NCBI GenBank assembly: GCA_030704615.1
Contig: CM060734.1
Span: 63,690,042-63,754,041 of the forward strand
Direction of reading: 5' to 3'
Length of the DNA: 64,000 bases
DNA from: Takakia lepidozioides
Taxonomy: Eukaryota > Streptophyta > Takakiopsida > Takakiales > Takakiaceae
The number at the start of each line of letters is the position of its first letter. The stretch's first letter is position 1. Of the stretch, positions 10,950 through 21,540 are shown piece after piece. The position numbers and the translations under genes are program-made. Under the pieces are notes generated by a model. It was given only the letters and a program-made list of their open reading frames with translations, made no database searches and had not been told where the DNA came from.

Positions 10950-12523
10950 CTAGTTACTAACTGTGCATGATGGGAAGCACAAGATACAAGTCACCACTAA
11001 GAAATCTAGTAGGCTACCTGCTACCAGAAGACCTCGTGGAGTCATAGAATATGACTGGAGAGGAGGGCTTGACGAGGAGCAGGAAGCTACTCTGTTTGCT
11101 GCACACCCAAAGTGGGAGCAGGTTGCAGAAATGCAACTGGGAGGCCGGAGTTCCTTTAAGGATATCTGCTGTGGTGCAGTAACAGCCACATCAATTGAGG
11201 GAGAAACAAATGATTATCCACCACATTTCTATGAAGAAAGAGAGGGAGAAATAGAAATCCTAGAGGAACCAACCACTGTGAGTTTATAGGATGAAGTAGT
11301 GGTTGGATGGACAATCACAGCTGAAGAGCAGGTGATAGAAGTGAATGTGGGAACTGAGGGAGAACCAAGAATGGTGAAAGTGGGGGCTGATTTGGAGCCA
11401 AAATTCTTTGAGGAAGCTAAGAGCTTGTTTATCAAATACAAAGATGTATTTGCTTGGAGCTATGAAGATCTGAAAGGGATACCACCTGAGATCTGCCAGC
11501 ATAAGATTGAACTAGAACCAGGGTCAGTACAATTAAACAGACAAGGTACAGGATGAATCCCAACTATGCACAGAAGGTTGGGGAAGAGATCAAGAAGTTG
11601 GCTGATGCTAAGTTCATATACCCGATAGAGTATACAACTTGGCTATTACCCATTGTGATAGTTCCCAAGAAGAATGGCAAACTGAGAGTTTGTGTGAACT
11701 ATAAGAAATTGAATGATTGTACAAAGAAAGATCCCGTTCGTATGCCATTCACAGAAGCTATACTCGACACTGTGGCAGGCCATGAGATGTACTCATTCAT
11801 GGATGACTTCAGTGGGTATAATTAAGTACAAGTAGCAGAAGAAGACCAAAGAAAGACAACTTTTATCACAGGCTGGGGTGCTTATGCATACAAAGTCATG
11901 CATTTTGGACTTTGTAAATGCACCAACAACTTTCCAGAGAGTGATAAGTGAATCTTTCCATGAGTATCTGGATGACTTCATGCAAGTGTTCTTATATGAC
12001 TTCAGTGTGTACAGCTCTAAGAATGAGCACTTGCAGAAGTTGGAATTATGTTTGGCCAAATGCAGGATGAGAGGTCTTGGGCTGAATGCAGAAAAATGTA
12101 CTTTCTGTGTGAACTCTGGAGTTCTTTTGGGACACATTGTGTGTAAAAACGGACTGCTTGTTGATCCTAGAAAGACAGAGGCTATTAAAGCCTCACCACC
12201 ACCAAGTAATGTTAAGGCTCTAAGGAGGTTCCTTGGACAAACCGGTTATTACAGAAGGTTTGTCAGGCGATATGCACAGAAGGCAGCACCATTGAGTAAA
12301 CTTTCAAGAAGGTTGCAGTGTTTGCATGGATAGCTGAATGTCAACAGACCTTTGAGGAACTTACATTGTCAATAACAACTACACCTGTGCTGATTAACCC
12401 ACATTGACATATGGTATTTCATGTACACTGTGATGCCTCAAGAGAAGCATTGGGGGTTGTGTTAGCCCAAAATGTCACATGAAACATAGATTCACTTGTG
12501 TATTATGCTAGCAGACTGCCACT
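10950..12523 (+). pseudogene. gypsy RT and start of RNase H, degenerate
   Basis: Plus-strand frames 10963-11289 (spacer, DWRGGLDEEQEATLFAAHP), 11299-11556 (DVFAWSYEDLKGIPPEICQH), 11553-11825 (MNPNYAQKVGEEIKKL, GKLRVCVNYKKLN, FMDDFSGYN) and 11878-12333 (NAEKCTFCVNSGVLLGHI, RRFLGQTGYYRRF) form one RT. A TAA follows FSGYN at 11823. The active site reads QVFLYDFSVY, with Tyr replacing the first Asp of the FLDD seen in the sister copy, so catalysis would be lost even if the frame were open. RNase H residues VFHVHCDAS and VVLAQNV follow, with stops between them. Confidence 0.87.
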
Positions 12524-12840
12524 GCAAATAAACTCGCATCAGGCAATTGATCGTCCACTCCTGTGGCAGACTCTCCTGTTGAAAGGCATGACAAGTGATC
12601 TGCCACAAGATGCAAACGTCCAGGTTTGTAAACAACTTCGAATTCAAACTCATGCAGTATAATCAGCCATTTGGCTATTCTTCCACTTATCAAAGGCTTG
12701 TTCACCAAATAAATCAGAGCTTGATGATCCACATAGAACATAAATTTCCTTCCAACCAAATAATGCCTGAACTTCTTGACTGAATAAATCATTGTCAAAG
12801 CTTCTCTTCGGTGGTGCTATAGTTCATTTCAGCACTGACT
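12508..12840 (-). pseudogene. gypsy RNase H C-terminal fragment (flipped block)
   Basis: The minus strand reads AEMNYSTTEEKL, then MIYSVKKFRHYLVG, FYVDHQALIYLVNKP, VVYKPGRLHLVADHLS and the linker start GVDDQLPDASLFAVAV. These match the first element almost residue by residue. Two stops occur in its first 20 codons. Confidence 0.85.
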
Positions 12841-13324
12841 ATGATACCTGTAGGGAGCAGCAGGGCGTGCGATTCCAGTCGACCGTTTGAACATCTAGGG
12901 GCCGATTAAAATGGCTGTAGACAACGGTTTGCTGCTTATTCCTCACCACAACATCCGATCACTATTCAAGCAGAGGTAAGTTAGGAGAGCTTGACTTCCA
13001 TGACAAACTACACATTTGGTTATTCTTTCAACGACACGGTTCACAACAGTCTCGCAATTCTAGGTAGAAATTTTCACGTTGTTTCAATGCAGTTCATGAG
13101 GACGCTGGAGGCGTGGAGCACGCATGCTCATGATATGATTTCATTTTCATGACCAAGCTGGTCTGGTATGAGCCCAGGTGTTAGCGTTTCACTATATTGC
13201 CCCCAATATGTTCTGCCCGGGGTATTGTCAGTTGCTTATACCCGCCTAGTCTGGTACCCTGCCACGATACCCTTACCCGTGCTGATACCCCACCTCACCC
13301 CCATATACCGGTCCAACAGTGGTA

Positions 13325-13505
13325 TAAGCATCTTTTAAGAACTCCATCAGGTCCTAGCTTATACAATCTTCCACCTATCATAGTGTATGGTAAAGTCTTG
13401 ATAACTATTCTCTTCATCTGCTCCTTCCCATAACTGGGTGGGCATTGTCCATGAGTAAGGTAGTATCTGATTGGCCACTGCTAATCTAACCAGTCATCTG
13501 CTCCC
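13325..13505 (-). pseudogene. gypsy RNase H-integrase linker fragment
   Basis: The minus strand reads QWPIRYYLTHGQCPPSYGKE and TLPYTMIGGRLYKLGPDGV, equivalent to QWPIKYYLNTRKFPEDYTKD and SKPYTVIKGILCKRGID of the first element. One stop lies before QWPIRYY. It ends at a stretch rich in GGTAT/ATACC words (13200-13330). Confidence 0.75.
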
Positions 13506-13658
13506 TGCAGCATTTTTGGCTTCATGAACGTTGCAGACCTCTTCCATTTGTGGGCCATATCAGTAGCCATGTTGATGTTTCGCCGTTTCCAATACACCAC
13601 ACTTTTATGTTTTACACCTTACAAGCTTTCCTACAGCTATTCCAAACAAGGCCTTCTT

Positions 13659-14403
13659 GTTTGTCCAGGATGAAAAGAATTAGAGGGATGGAGGATCTTA
13701 GGGTGAAGAGCACGACAATTCTACAGAAGCAGACAATCGCTACACCACAGGTAGTGCAGCTGCTGAAGGAGCTGCGGTTGGAGGGGTTGCTACGTAAAGA
13801 GTGATCTTTGTATCATCGGGGATTGATGATCCAATTCATCCAGAACTTCGAGCCTTGGATAGGAGTTACTTAGGTAAAGGGCGTAGATATAGAGGTTACT
13901 CCGCAGTACTTGCAACAATTGTTTGAAGTACCATCTGGTAATGTGAACGTGGATGAGCACATGGCAAGATTGCAAATAGGGGATCTGTTCCAAGAAACGA
14001 GTTTCTTCAGGAACCAGGGATTCACTTGCACTAAGGCCGAGTATCCAAGGTTGAGGGAAATTGGCCAAATACTGAACATTTTGTTTGCCATGAAACAAAA
14101 CCAACAATATCTTAGCAGATCTTTCACGGAGGAGATACTGAAAGCTTTGAGAGGAGAGGATGTAGCTTGGGCGGAGATGATGTAGCTTGGGCGGAGATGA
14201 TGTACAGTGGTCTAGTGGAGGAGATGAAACGGTTACAAAATACTACTGCCAAATCTCCGATCATTGTGTCTGGCCCAATTATTGCACAAATTATCTTTGA
14301 TTCTTGCTTGCTTGATGCGCGAGAACGCAAGATAATGGGGGTGTTTGAGGCAGCCACAACTTGTCGTGCACCTCACTTCGGTAAGCTCCCCTTCAAGTCA
14401 TAG
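13659..14403 (+). pseudogene. decayed ORF of unknown family
   Basis: One frame runs from about 13659 to 14185 with only two stops (13802 and 13873). It contains LLKELRLEGLLRKE, FIQNFEPWIGV, GVDIEVTPQYLQQLFEVPSG and ALRGEDVAWAEMM. An exact 20-bp tandem duplication (14161-14200) then shifts it to the frame that continues MYSGLVEEMKRL, SPIIVSGPIIAQIIFDSCLL to a stop at about 14403. Layout and wording weakly recall the domain found in plant transposon proteins of the Transposase_32 type. That link is a guess. Confidence 0.55.
14161..14200 (+). repeat. exact 20-bp tandem duplication
   Basis: TGTAGCTTGGGCGGAGATGA occurs twice back to back. Removing one copy rejoins the two frames of the surrounding decayed ORF. 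Confidence 0.97.
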
Positions 14404-14679
14404 TTACTCGCTTTGATGCGCGCGCCTAACTCCCAAACTGGCCGCCGGACCAACTCGGAGCTTCGGCTACTCACCGGGACATAACGGTCCCCCTTTAATC
14501 CTCCACGAGACCCTCTCTCAATTTGGGCCAAGTGGAAATTCCCTTTGGTCGATGGCAGTCCGGAACAGCTCTCCACACCTTGGTCGCTTTCCGGCTCGCA
14601 CGCTTACTCACTAGTTTTTGGACACCAACGGGCTTGCACCGTTCTCGGGGTTACTACTCCCTATATATACTTCTATGAC

Positions 14680-15244
14680 TGTCCGCGGGGGTTTCACAAA
14701 CAACACCATCATTTTATGGCGAACCACCACAAAGACCCTTGACTCCCGGTGATGAGTTGCGGTGAGTCTTGGCCCACCCACCACGGCCCCAATGGGCCTT
14801 GATGAGTCCCAAGACTCCCCACAATTCCCACCACAAGGTCTCCGCCCCACGGTGAGTCCTATGCTACCCCCACTAAGTCCCACTAAGCTACAACCACCAC
14901 CCCTCGTGGAACCACCCCCCACTGCAACCCGATGTGCGGGGTTCCACCTAGTGAGCGCCTCCGCCTCCTTGAGTGCCTTGGGAACTCAAGGGTGCTTCAG
15001 CCCCCATACCTATTGTTGTCACTGCCCCCACTACAAGGGCAGCCCCTCTTGTGTCCCGACCCCCTGCCCTCAAGACAAAGGGCCACGATACACACCCCTA
15101 CCAACAAGGAGTCGATGTCCTCATTGACTTGTCCATTTTGTAGAAACGACCATCCAAGTTGTGGTGTCCTACATCAAGGAGTTTGTTCCCGTACCATGGC
15201 GTCCCATGGCAAAGAACCAAACCCCCCACTTGACTCTATCACCA
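14680..15244 (-). repeat. long direct repeat, left copy; candidate 3' LTR of the chromovirus-type gypsy
   Basis: Aligned by eye, this stretch matches 20125-20669 over its whole length with small indels. Shared blocks include GGGTTTCACAAACAACAC, GGTGAGTCTTGGCCCACCCA, AAGGGTGCTTCAGCCCCCAT and ACTTGACTCT. Both copies start with TGT and end with CA, as LTRs do, and flank a minus-strand gypsy element. No polypurine tract or target-site duplication was recognised, so the LTR reading is tentative. The repeat itself is certain. Confidence 0.65.
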
Positions 15245-15349
15245 TTCCAAACAAAATAGGAAACACAACATTTGGAAACCATTTCATTTATAACAAAATT
15301 TGTACAACACAAGTTTTTGCAATCGGATTCCTGAGCTAGCTAAGTTGGG

Positions 15350-15784
15350 CTAAGCATGCGTTTCCTCCCCCACGATCCAAGGTTGATGTCCCCATCAACG
15401 CTTCTTCCACTTTTGAGGTCGCCCTTCGAAAGCTGCAATTGCCTCGGATGCATTTCCCATTTTAGAGGCACGCACCCAAGTTGCCTCCACTTGATGATAG
15501 CCCTTCTATGTTTCTCGATTCTTGAACCTCATCGACTTAAGCACTGCCTCCACCTCGTACTCAGGTTCATTTTCATGATCCAATAACATAGGTGGCGGAC
15601 GCAATACTTGATGTCGATTCGGACGCGCGTCATCTTTGAAGTAAGGCTTTAAAAGGGAGACGCAGAATACCGGATGCACCTTGCTGTTTGCCGGTAGCTC
15701 CAATTCATACACATCCTCATTCATAACCTTTCGGATGTGGAAGGGCCCTGCGTACGGAGGTACGAACTTCGGACTCACTTCCAA
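15350..15784 (-). pseudogene. integrase C-terminus and chromodomain-like tail
   Basis: The frame 15784-15506 has KFVPPYAGPFHIRKVMNEDV and VHPVFCVSLLKPY, the GPF/Y module of gypsy integrases, then PPPMLLDHENEPEYEVEAVL. After a frame change the minus strand gives RRAIIKWRQLGCVPLKWEMH (about 15500-15440). This fits a chromodomain core (YEVEAVL ... W ... W.) of the kind that guides chromoviruses to chromatin. It is interrupted and divergent. Confidence 0.8.
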
Positions 15785-15817
15785 AGGTAGTCAAAAATTC
15801 ATGATGTTCAACCAGAC

Positions 15818-16592
15818 CTACGTGCTTGCCTCAAACTTAACTTCCCTCCGCTTCCGATTTGCCTGCCGTTCATACCGTTTCCTAACTTTGGCAATGTTGT
15901 ACTTTGTGAGCTTCAACAAATGCTCGCGTTCTTCCAGCACCGCTGCTACTGCCGGTTCCTCAACGTCCTGGGCGGCCCAACTTGTCGGCACCAGAGGTGC
16001 TTTTCCATAGACCAATACGAAATGAGAAACTCCCGTTGCGGAGTGTTTTGTGTTATTATAACAGAACTCTGCCGCATCCAAGTGTTCCACCCAGTCTGAT
16101 TGGTTTGCCGACACATAATTCCGCAAGATCTGCTTCACCACAGAATTCACTCTTTCCGGTTGGCCGTCCGTTGTAGGTCGGAAGGCGGTGCTCATCTTGA
16201 GCCTCATCCCCATCTTTTTCTCCAAAATTTACTTGTAAACTTTGGATCACAGTCCGAGACAATTTCCTTCGGGAGTCCATGATGCTTGAAGACGTGGGCG
16301 AAGTAAAGTCGCCCCGTCTCCTGCGCCGTTGCCGTCTCTTTGGTGGGAATAAAATGGCCCTTTTTACTGAACCTATCAACTACCACCATTATTGCATTGA
16401 ATCATTTGACAATGGCATAGCAGTCATGAAATCCATCGAGACACTTTCCCAAGACCCATATGGAATCGGCAAAGGTTGTAACAGCCCCGCTTGCTTTTTG
16501 TACTCGCTCCGATTTTGTTGGCATGTGGTGCATGTCTTGACATACTCTTCGGCCTCCTCCCTCAGTTTGGGCCAGAAATACTCTTTCTTCAA
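15818..16592 (-). pseudogene. integrase zinc-binding and core domains, split by frameshifts
   Basis: The frame 16592-16389 has YFWPKLREEAEEYVKTC and CTTCQQNR (zinc-binding CxxC half), then MDFMTAMP with the first catalytic Asp. The frame 16389-16204 has DRFSKKGHFIPTKETAT and IVSDCDPKFTSKFW with the second Asp. The frame 16225-15818 has STAFRPTTDGQPERVN with the catalytic Glu. So D,D,E are all present, though spread over three frames. Confidence 0.87.
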
Positions 16593-16646
16593 GAATACCG
16601 CGGTGCACTTGGCTCCGCCGTGGCCCGCAAGCGGGCCATCATGGCA

Positions 16647-17933
16647 TTATCTCAAGAGACTATCTCTGATCCCTCCCTTCGGCACGTAGAGACGCTTTTG
16701 CTTGTACCGGAGCAGTCCATTTTGCAAGTGGAATTGCGATTTAACCCCCATCCTCAAGTCCCGCATCACGGACTTCACCATCTCATCCTTCCGGTAAGCC
16801 TTCCGGATCTTCCTTTGGAGCGCTGTCTTGCCCCTGTACACCAACATGAGCTGCTGCTTTCTACTTAAAGCATCGGCCACCACATTGTCTCATCCCGGTT
16901 TGCACTGAATATCCACGTCAAACACCGCCAAAGTGTCTTGCCACCTAAGTTGTTTTGGGGACAACTTAGGCTTTGTTGCAAAATACTTCACTGTGACATT
17001 ATCCGTGAACACCTTCACCGGGTTGGAACCAACATAGTGGCGCCAAAGCTCAAGGTAATGCACCACCGCCTTCATTTCTTTCTCGTGCGTAGGCCACCGT
17101 CGCTCCACTTCATTCAGTTTCTTACTTTCGTAAGCCACTGGATGTCCATCCTGCATGAGCACACCCCCAATTGCGAAGTCCGATGCATCTGTATGAATCT
17201 CAAATGGACGATCGAACTCCGGGATTTTCAGGATTGGAGCTTCCGCCATTTGCTGCTTCAACTCGGCAAAAGCTTGGCCACAAAAGGTGTTCCATACCCC
17301 CTTGGATTTACACAGAAGGTCTGACAGCGGCCCCGTAATCTTGACGAAATTTCTCACATATTTTCGGTAATAGGATGCGAGTCCTAGGAATGATCGCACT
17401 CCTGGGACCAAAGTCAGAGGCTCCCAGTCCAAGATCGCCCTCACCTTTCTGTCATCCATTTTGATCACATCCCGTGTAATCACATGCCCTAGGAACTCCA
17501 CTTTTGTGACCCTGAATTCGCACTTTGAAGCTTTGGCATACAACTTCCCTTCCCGCAATTTCTGGAATACCCTTTTGAGGTGCTCCAAGTGCTCTTCTTT
17601 TGTTTTCAAGTACACCAAGATGTCGTCGATGTACACGATCACAAAGTCATCCAACCACTCCTGGAAAAGTCTGCTCATTAGAGTGCTAAAGGTTGCGGGT
17701 GCGTTGGTGAGCCCAAAAGACATCATCAAGAACTCATATGAACCATATCTTGTCATGCACGCGGTCTTCTCCTCATCTCCTTCCGCCACTCGGATTTGAT
17801 GATAGCCGGAGCGGAAATCGATCCGGCTGAAATACTTCGCTCCTGCCAACCGATCGAAGAGGTCGTCGATCCTTGGCAAATGGTACCGGTTTTTTATAGT
17901 CACCTTATTCAGAGCCCTATAATCGACACACAT
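16647..17933 (-). pseudogene. reverse transcriptase and RNase H
   Basis: The frame 17933-16890 (347 codons) has CVDYRALNKVTIKNRYHLP, YFSRIDFRSGYHQIRV, the active site VIVYIDDILVY, EFLGHVI and FLGLASYYRKYVRNF. RNase H follows with FEIHTDASDFAIGGVLMQDG and KVFTDNVTVKYF. The next frame (16883-16647) completes RNase H (VADALSRKQQ) and gives a linker. The YIDD catalytic pair and the RNase H Asp residues are kept. The start codon is arbitrary because RT is part of a polyprotein. It is the best-preserved domain among the gypsy copies here. Confidence 0.93.
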
Positions 17934-18313
17934 CGCAACGTCCCATCCTTCTTGTCTGCGAATAGCACAAGGGCCCCGTAAGGTGACTTACTCGGCCGGA
18001 TGTACCCCTTTGACATCAGATCCTTGAGCTTGACCAACTCTCTGTGGTTCAACCGGTAGGGCGCCTTGGCAGGCGGCTCCGATCCCAATATCACCTCAAT
18101 CTTGTGGTCAACTCCTCTTCGTGGTGACAAGCCACTTGGTAGATCCTCCGACATCACATCCTGGTATTTCTCCAAGATCCCTTTGATCCAATCTGGGCTC
18201 AGCTCCCTATCGACTTCTCCTTCCACTTGTCTTATGTAAAGCAAAAACTGGGGCTCGTGTGGCTCTTCCACGGCCCACTCCTTTGCTGACAGCAGGTTTA
18301 TTTGCCCTCCCAC
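17909..18313 (-). pseudogene. RT N-terminal region and protease-RT spacer
   Basis: Contains WIKGILEKYQDVMSEDLPSG, VDHKIEVILGSEPPAKAPYR and SKSPYGALVLFADKKDGTLR, the conserved approach to the RT fingers. It overlaps the RT frame by 25 bases in a different phase, so one frameshift at about 17930 separates them. Confidence 0.85.
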
Positions 18314-18690
18314 TCAGTTGGACGTTTCCGAAACCTGTAAAACTTCGCCACCATTCCCACACGGTAACGTGACTATTCTCTTGCGGCCATCTATGACCGC
18401 TCTGGATTTGCTCAAAAAGGTCATCCCCAAAATGAGATCCACTCCATTGATCTCGCAAATGGTGAAGTTCTTACGTCCCTCCCAACTCCCGAGCTGAAGA
18501 AGAACATTGAACGCTAACCTCGTCGCCAATTGTGGTTCTCCTTTGGCCGAATGCACTTCATGGAGGCCCCCACATCACTTGTCAGGAGCCCCAGCTTCCG
18601 TGCCGTTGCCGGTGTCACGAAGGAGTGTGATGCTCATGTGTCCACCAACAACGACACGTTAGTTCCGAAAATTATCCCACTCACGAACAT
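18314..18690 (-). pseudogene. gypsy protease with stop in the active-site loop
   Basis: The minus strand from 18690 reads GTNVSLLVDT, then a TGA, then ASHSFVTPATARKLGLLTSD. The expected loop is DTGAS, so one GGA-to-TGA change hits the active-site glycine. The second half (18556-18314) has LATRLAFNVLLQLG and NGVDLILGMTFLSKSRAVID, the usual retropepsin-like C-terminal half of chromoviruses. Confidence 0.8.
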
Positions 18691-18693
18691 TAA

Positions 18694-19170
18694 TTAACTC
18701 CCTTTACGCAAGGCCCCAGTTTCCTGATACAACCCTACCTTGCAAGTCTTGGCGACCACCGCCTCCACCAAGCGGCTGATGGAATCTTTGGACAACTCCG
18801 TGGTCGCCCGAGTCATGTTCAATTGTCGGGGTTTCGCGCACTTCTTAGTCATATGCCCGGGCTCCCCGCAATTAAAGCACACTTCATCGAAGGTCGCCTT
18901 CTGTCCGCCATAAGCCGCCGCACCTGATTTTTCTTTCGGAGCACCGGGTGCCGCCTTGACGTGTGAAGGCCCTCCCTTCGATTTCCATGTGCCATTGTCC
19001 TATCCCACTTTTTTTCCGGTCGGAAGGAGTCACCCTCCCGCCGGGCCTTCTTGTGGTTCAGCTCCGTATGGCCTTGTCTTTCACCCCTAGGGACATCCGA
19101 GAAACATTCAGCCCTTTCAATTGCCTCCTTCGAGTTGTGTTCTCATTACGGCCTTGTACAATTCCAATTT
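18694..19170 (-). pseudogene. gag C-terminus with one CCHC zinc knuckle
   Basis: CFNCGEPGHMTKKC (about 18882-18841) is a perfect C-X2-C-X4-H-X4-C RNA-binding knuckle. Upstream, in other frames, the basic region reads GAPKEKSGAAAYGGQKATFD and LYKAVMRTQLEGGN. The match to gag stops near 19170 and the capsid domain is absent. Confidence 0.8.
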
Positions 19171-19189
19171 GGCGGGCCTGCAGCGTCTG

Positions 19190-19622
19190 CCTCCGGATGA
19201 GCAGCCAAACAATGCAGAACATGAGGTGGAAGAGGAGGAGGAAGTGGAGGAGGAGGAAGTCTAGGAGGTTCGTCCGATTTCGGGACGCCCCTCTACAGTA
19301 TTTGCTCCCGGATAGGGCTCTTGACTTGCTCAGTCACTCTTCTGGGCAAGGGAATTTATTGTTGACACTAAGAGAGAATCGGAACAAGTTTGTCCTGGAT
19401 GTTTGTGCATTTCATGATGTTGTGGATGAGCTCCCACCTGGCCTCCAATATCTGCATGTTTTCACGAACCTGACCTCTATAGATATCTTGTATCTTCATG
19501 TGCGCCATCTAAATCCAGAAAACGACAATGCACAGTGGATGACTACCGCGCCACTCCTAATTCTGGACCTGTGGTTCGATGACTCGGTGGTTCGTGTTGT
19601 TGATATCAACGCAGCAACATAG
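19190..19622 (+). CDS. hypothetical ORF, unknown
   Basis: An open plus-strand frame of about 140 codons ending at 19622, downstream of a purine-rich GAGGAGGAAG stretch. It contains VRFRDAPLQYLLPDRALDLL, FVLDVCAFHDVVDELPPGLQ and LILDLWFDDSVVRVVDINAA. I recognise no family. It sits between the truncated gag and the right-hand direct repeat, so it could be an insert or a captured fragment. The start is not determined. Confidence 0.3.
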
Positions 19623-19629
19623 AGCGTTA

Positions 19630-20120
19630 AGGATTATTGTGGAGGGTGATTAGAGGGCACATGCTCCGGGTTATGGTAGGTCCAAGGTTTCTTATGGTGC
19701 AGTGGTCCATTTTTTATGATGGAAGCTCAGAGTTGTCGCTGTAAAAAATAAAAACATGGATTTGATGATATTTGTATTTCGAGCGTGTATGGAAATTTTC
19801 TGTTATGTCAATGTGGGGTTGATGTGTTGAATGGGGTCTACAAGTTCAACTGTCTTCTGACCCTAAATATGTTATCCTGGTAGTACCATGTCTTGTGAGG
19901 GCTATAAGTTTGTGTCTCTTTCATGTCCTGTACGATGTTTTTCAATCATGACGGAGAATAACGGGGCCAAAATACCTCATTCCGCATCCGCATCTAGAAG
20001 AAAAAGAACCTATTATCGAGGTATGAAGACCTAATACCGTCAATAAAGACACCAAAATTCCAATTCCGCGGATGCCCGCTCATGAGCTCATAGGCTCATG
20101 GCCTCATGAAATAGTAAACC
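19630..20120. other. unassigned sequence between gag fragment and right direct repeat
   Basis: No gene seen. Words such as AAAATACC, GGTATGAAG and AATACC at 19970-20035 resemble the GGTATT/AATACC words near the second gypsy copy. Confidence 0.5.
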
Positions 20121-20124
20121 TCTC

Positions 20125-20669
20125 TGTAAGGGGTTTCACAAACAACACAATCATTTTATGGTGAACCACCACGAAGGCCCTCGATTCCCTGTTATGAGTC
20201 GCGGTGAGTCTTGGCCCACCCACCACGGCCCCAATGGACCGTGATGAGTCTCAAGACTCCCCACTCAGCCCCATGGTGAGTCCTATGCCACCCCCACGAA
20301 GACTCCGTGAGCTACCGCCACCCCACGTGGAGCCCCTCCACCACTGCAACCTGGTGTGCGGGGCTCCACCTAGTGAGCACCTTTGCATCCTTAAGTGCCT
20401 TGGGCACTCAAGGGTGCTTCAGCCCCCATACCTACCGTTGCCACTGCCCCCACCACAGGGGCAACCACTCTTGTGTCCCGACCTCCCCGCCTTCAAAGCA
20501 AAGGGCCGTGACACACGCCCCTACCAATATGGAGTCGATGTCCTCATCGACTTGTCCGTATTTGAGGAAACTAACATTCAAGTTGCGGCGTCCCACATCA
20601 AGGAGTTTGTTTCCGTGCAATGGCGTCCTATGGCAAAGAACCAAACCCCCACTTGACTCTTACTCCCCA
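20125..20669 (-). repeat. long direct repeat, right copy; candidate 5' LTR
   Basis: Partner of 14680-15244, in the same orientation. It starts TGTAAGGGGTTTCACAAAC and ends CTCCCCA. If it is the 5' LTR of the minus-strand gypsy, gag should lie directly to its left, but the neighbouring 950 bp are not gag-like and no tRNA primer-binding site was recognised. Confidence 0.6.
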
Positions 20670-21540
20670 CTAGCTAGTTCGGCCGACTTCTTCCAAGTCA
20701 CGGCCGAGGGTGGAGTTTTAGGGTTTAGGGCAAAACGTGACCGGGCTGAATGCCCACCACCTTGCACAGGCACATCTGGGTGGGATCCGCTGCCCACACA
20801 GGCGACATGCAGCCCCCCTCAATCCCTCGCAGGTACCTGGTGCCAAGTACTTGCCACGTGGGCGGGTCAATACGCCGGATATCCCTAATCCACACAACAT
20901 TAGGGTTAACCGACCTTCAAAACATTCCTGCGGTGCAGATTTTATTTTATTTCCAGTGCCGTAACTTGCTCCGCACGCTTGACCCCAGCCTGCACACTTT
21001 TGCTTTAGGAAAATTTTTCATCCGAGTTCATCCGCTGATTTCTAACATATTAGAGCGGCACATGAACCCTTATATTTAGATAAGTGTCATGGGAAAAAAT
21101 GAGTAAGCAATGTTTTTTTTTGGATCTAGCACACTAAATGAAGTCTTTGCATTTTGGACTATTTTAATAGGAGTGAATTTTGCCCATGTTGGAGAGCTTC
21201 GAGCAACCATGACAACAATCATCCTTGTATTGTTTGTGTGAGTTCGTGACCAATGGTGCATATACAGCTAACAAGAGCAGTACACGAGCACATGCAGCTA
21301 GTGAAGTTGCTGAGATTAACAATTTGAGTCAAGCAGCACAAGTTTGTTAATGTCGCACAATTGCAGCCCTCTAAACATCGAGAGCGATCAGCGATACTAC
21401 ATCACAAAGGAAGGGGATGCATTTCAGGCATTTAGTGTAGCAAGTGCTATGTGGGCGGGCATGTTAATTTGAAGCTCTTACATATTGATCAGATAATGGA
21501 TGGGTTGTGCAACTCGGTGGCATGGTAATAAATTTGGACT
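20670..21540. other. stretch without recognisable genes
   Basis: Contains a short telomere-like word, TTTTAGGGTTTAGGG, near 20716. Otherwise nothing is supported. Confidence 0.5.

Larger units (their letters stand above)
10613..13505. mobile_element. rearranged Ty3/gypsy copy with segments on alternating strands
   Basis: Four gypsy blocks lie in normal order along the plus strand (protease, RT/RNase H start, RNase H end, RNase H-integrase linker). Only the RT block is on the plus strand; the other three are on the minus strand. The plus RT block stops at YYASRL near 12523. The minus RNase H block, read from its own start at about 12840, resumes with AEMNYSTT, the next residues of the same domain. 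Sequence similarity places it in the same family as the 1-4.8 kb element. No LTRs were recognised. Confidence 0.85.
15350..19170 (-). mobile_element. Ty3/gypsy chromovirus-type retrotransposon, degenerate internal region
   Basis: Reading leftwards from about 19170: gag end with one zinc knuckle, protease, RT, RNase H, integrase zinc and core domains, integrase C-terminus with the GPF/Y module, and a chromodomain-like tail. The chromodomain and the single knuckle separate it from the other gypsy copies here. RT is still open for 347 codons, but protease and the gag-pol joins are broken. The gag N-terminus is missing: unrelated sequence fills 19180-20120 up to the right-hand direct repeat. Confidence 0.92.
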
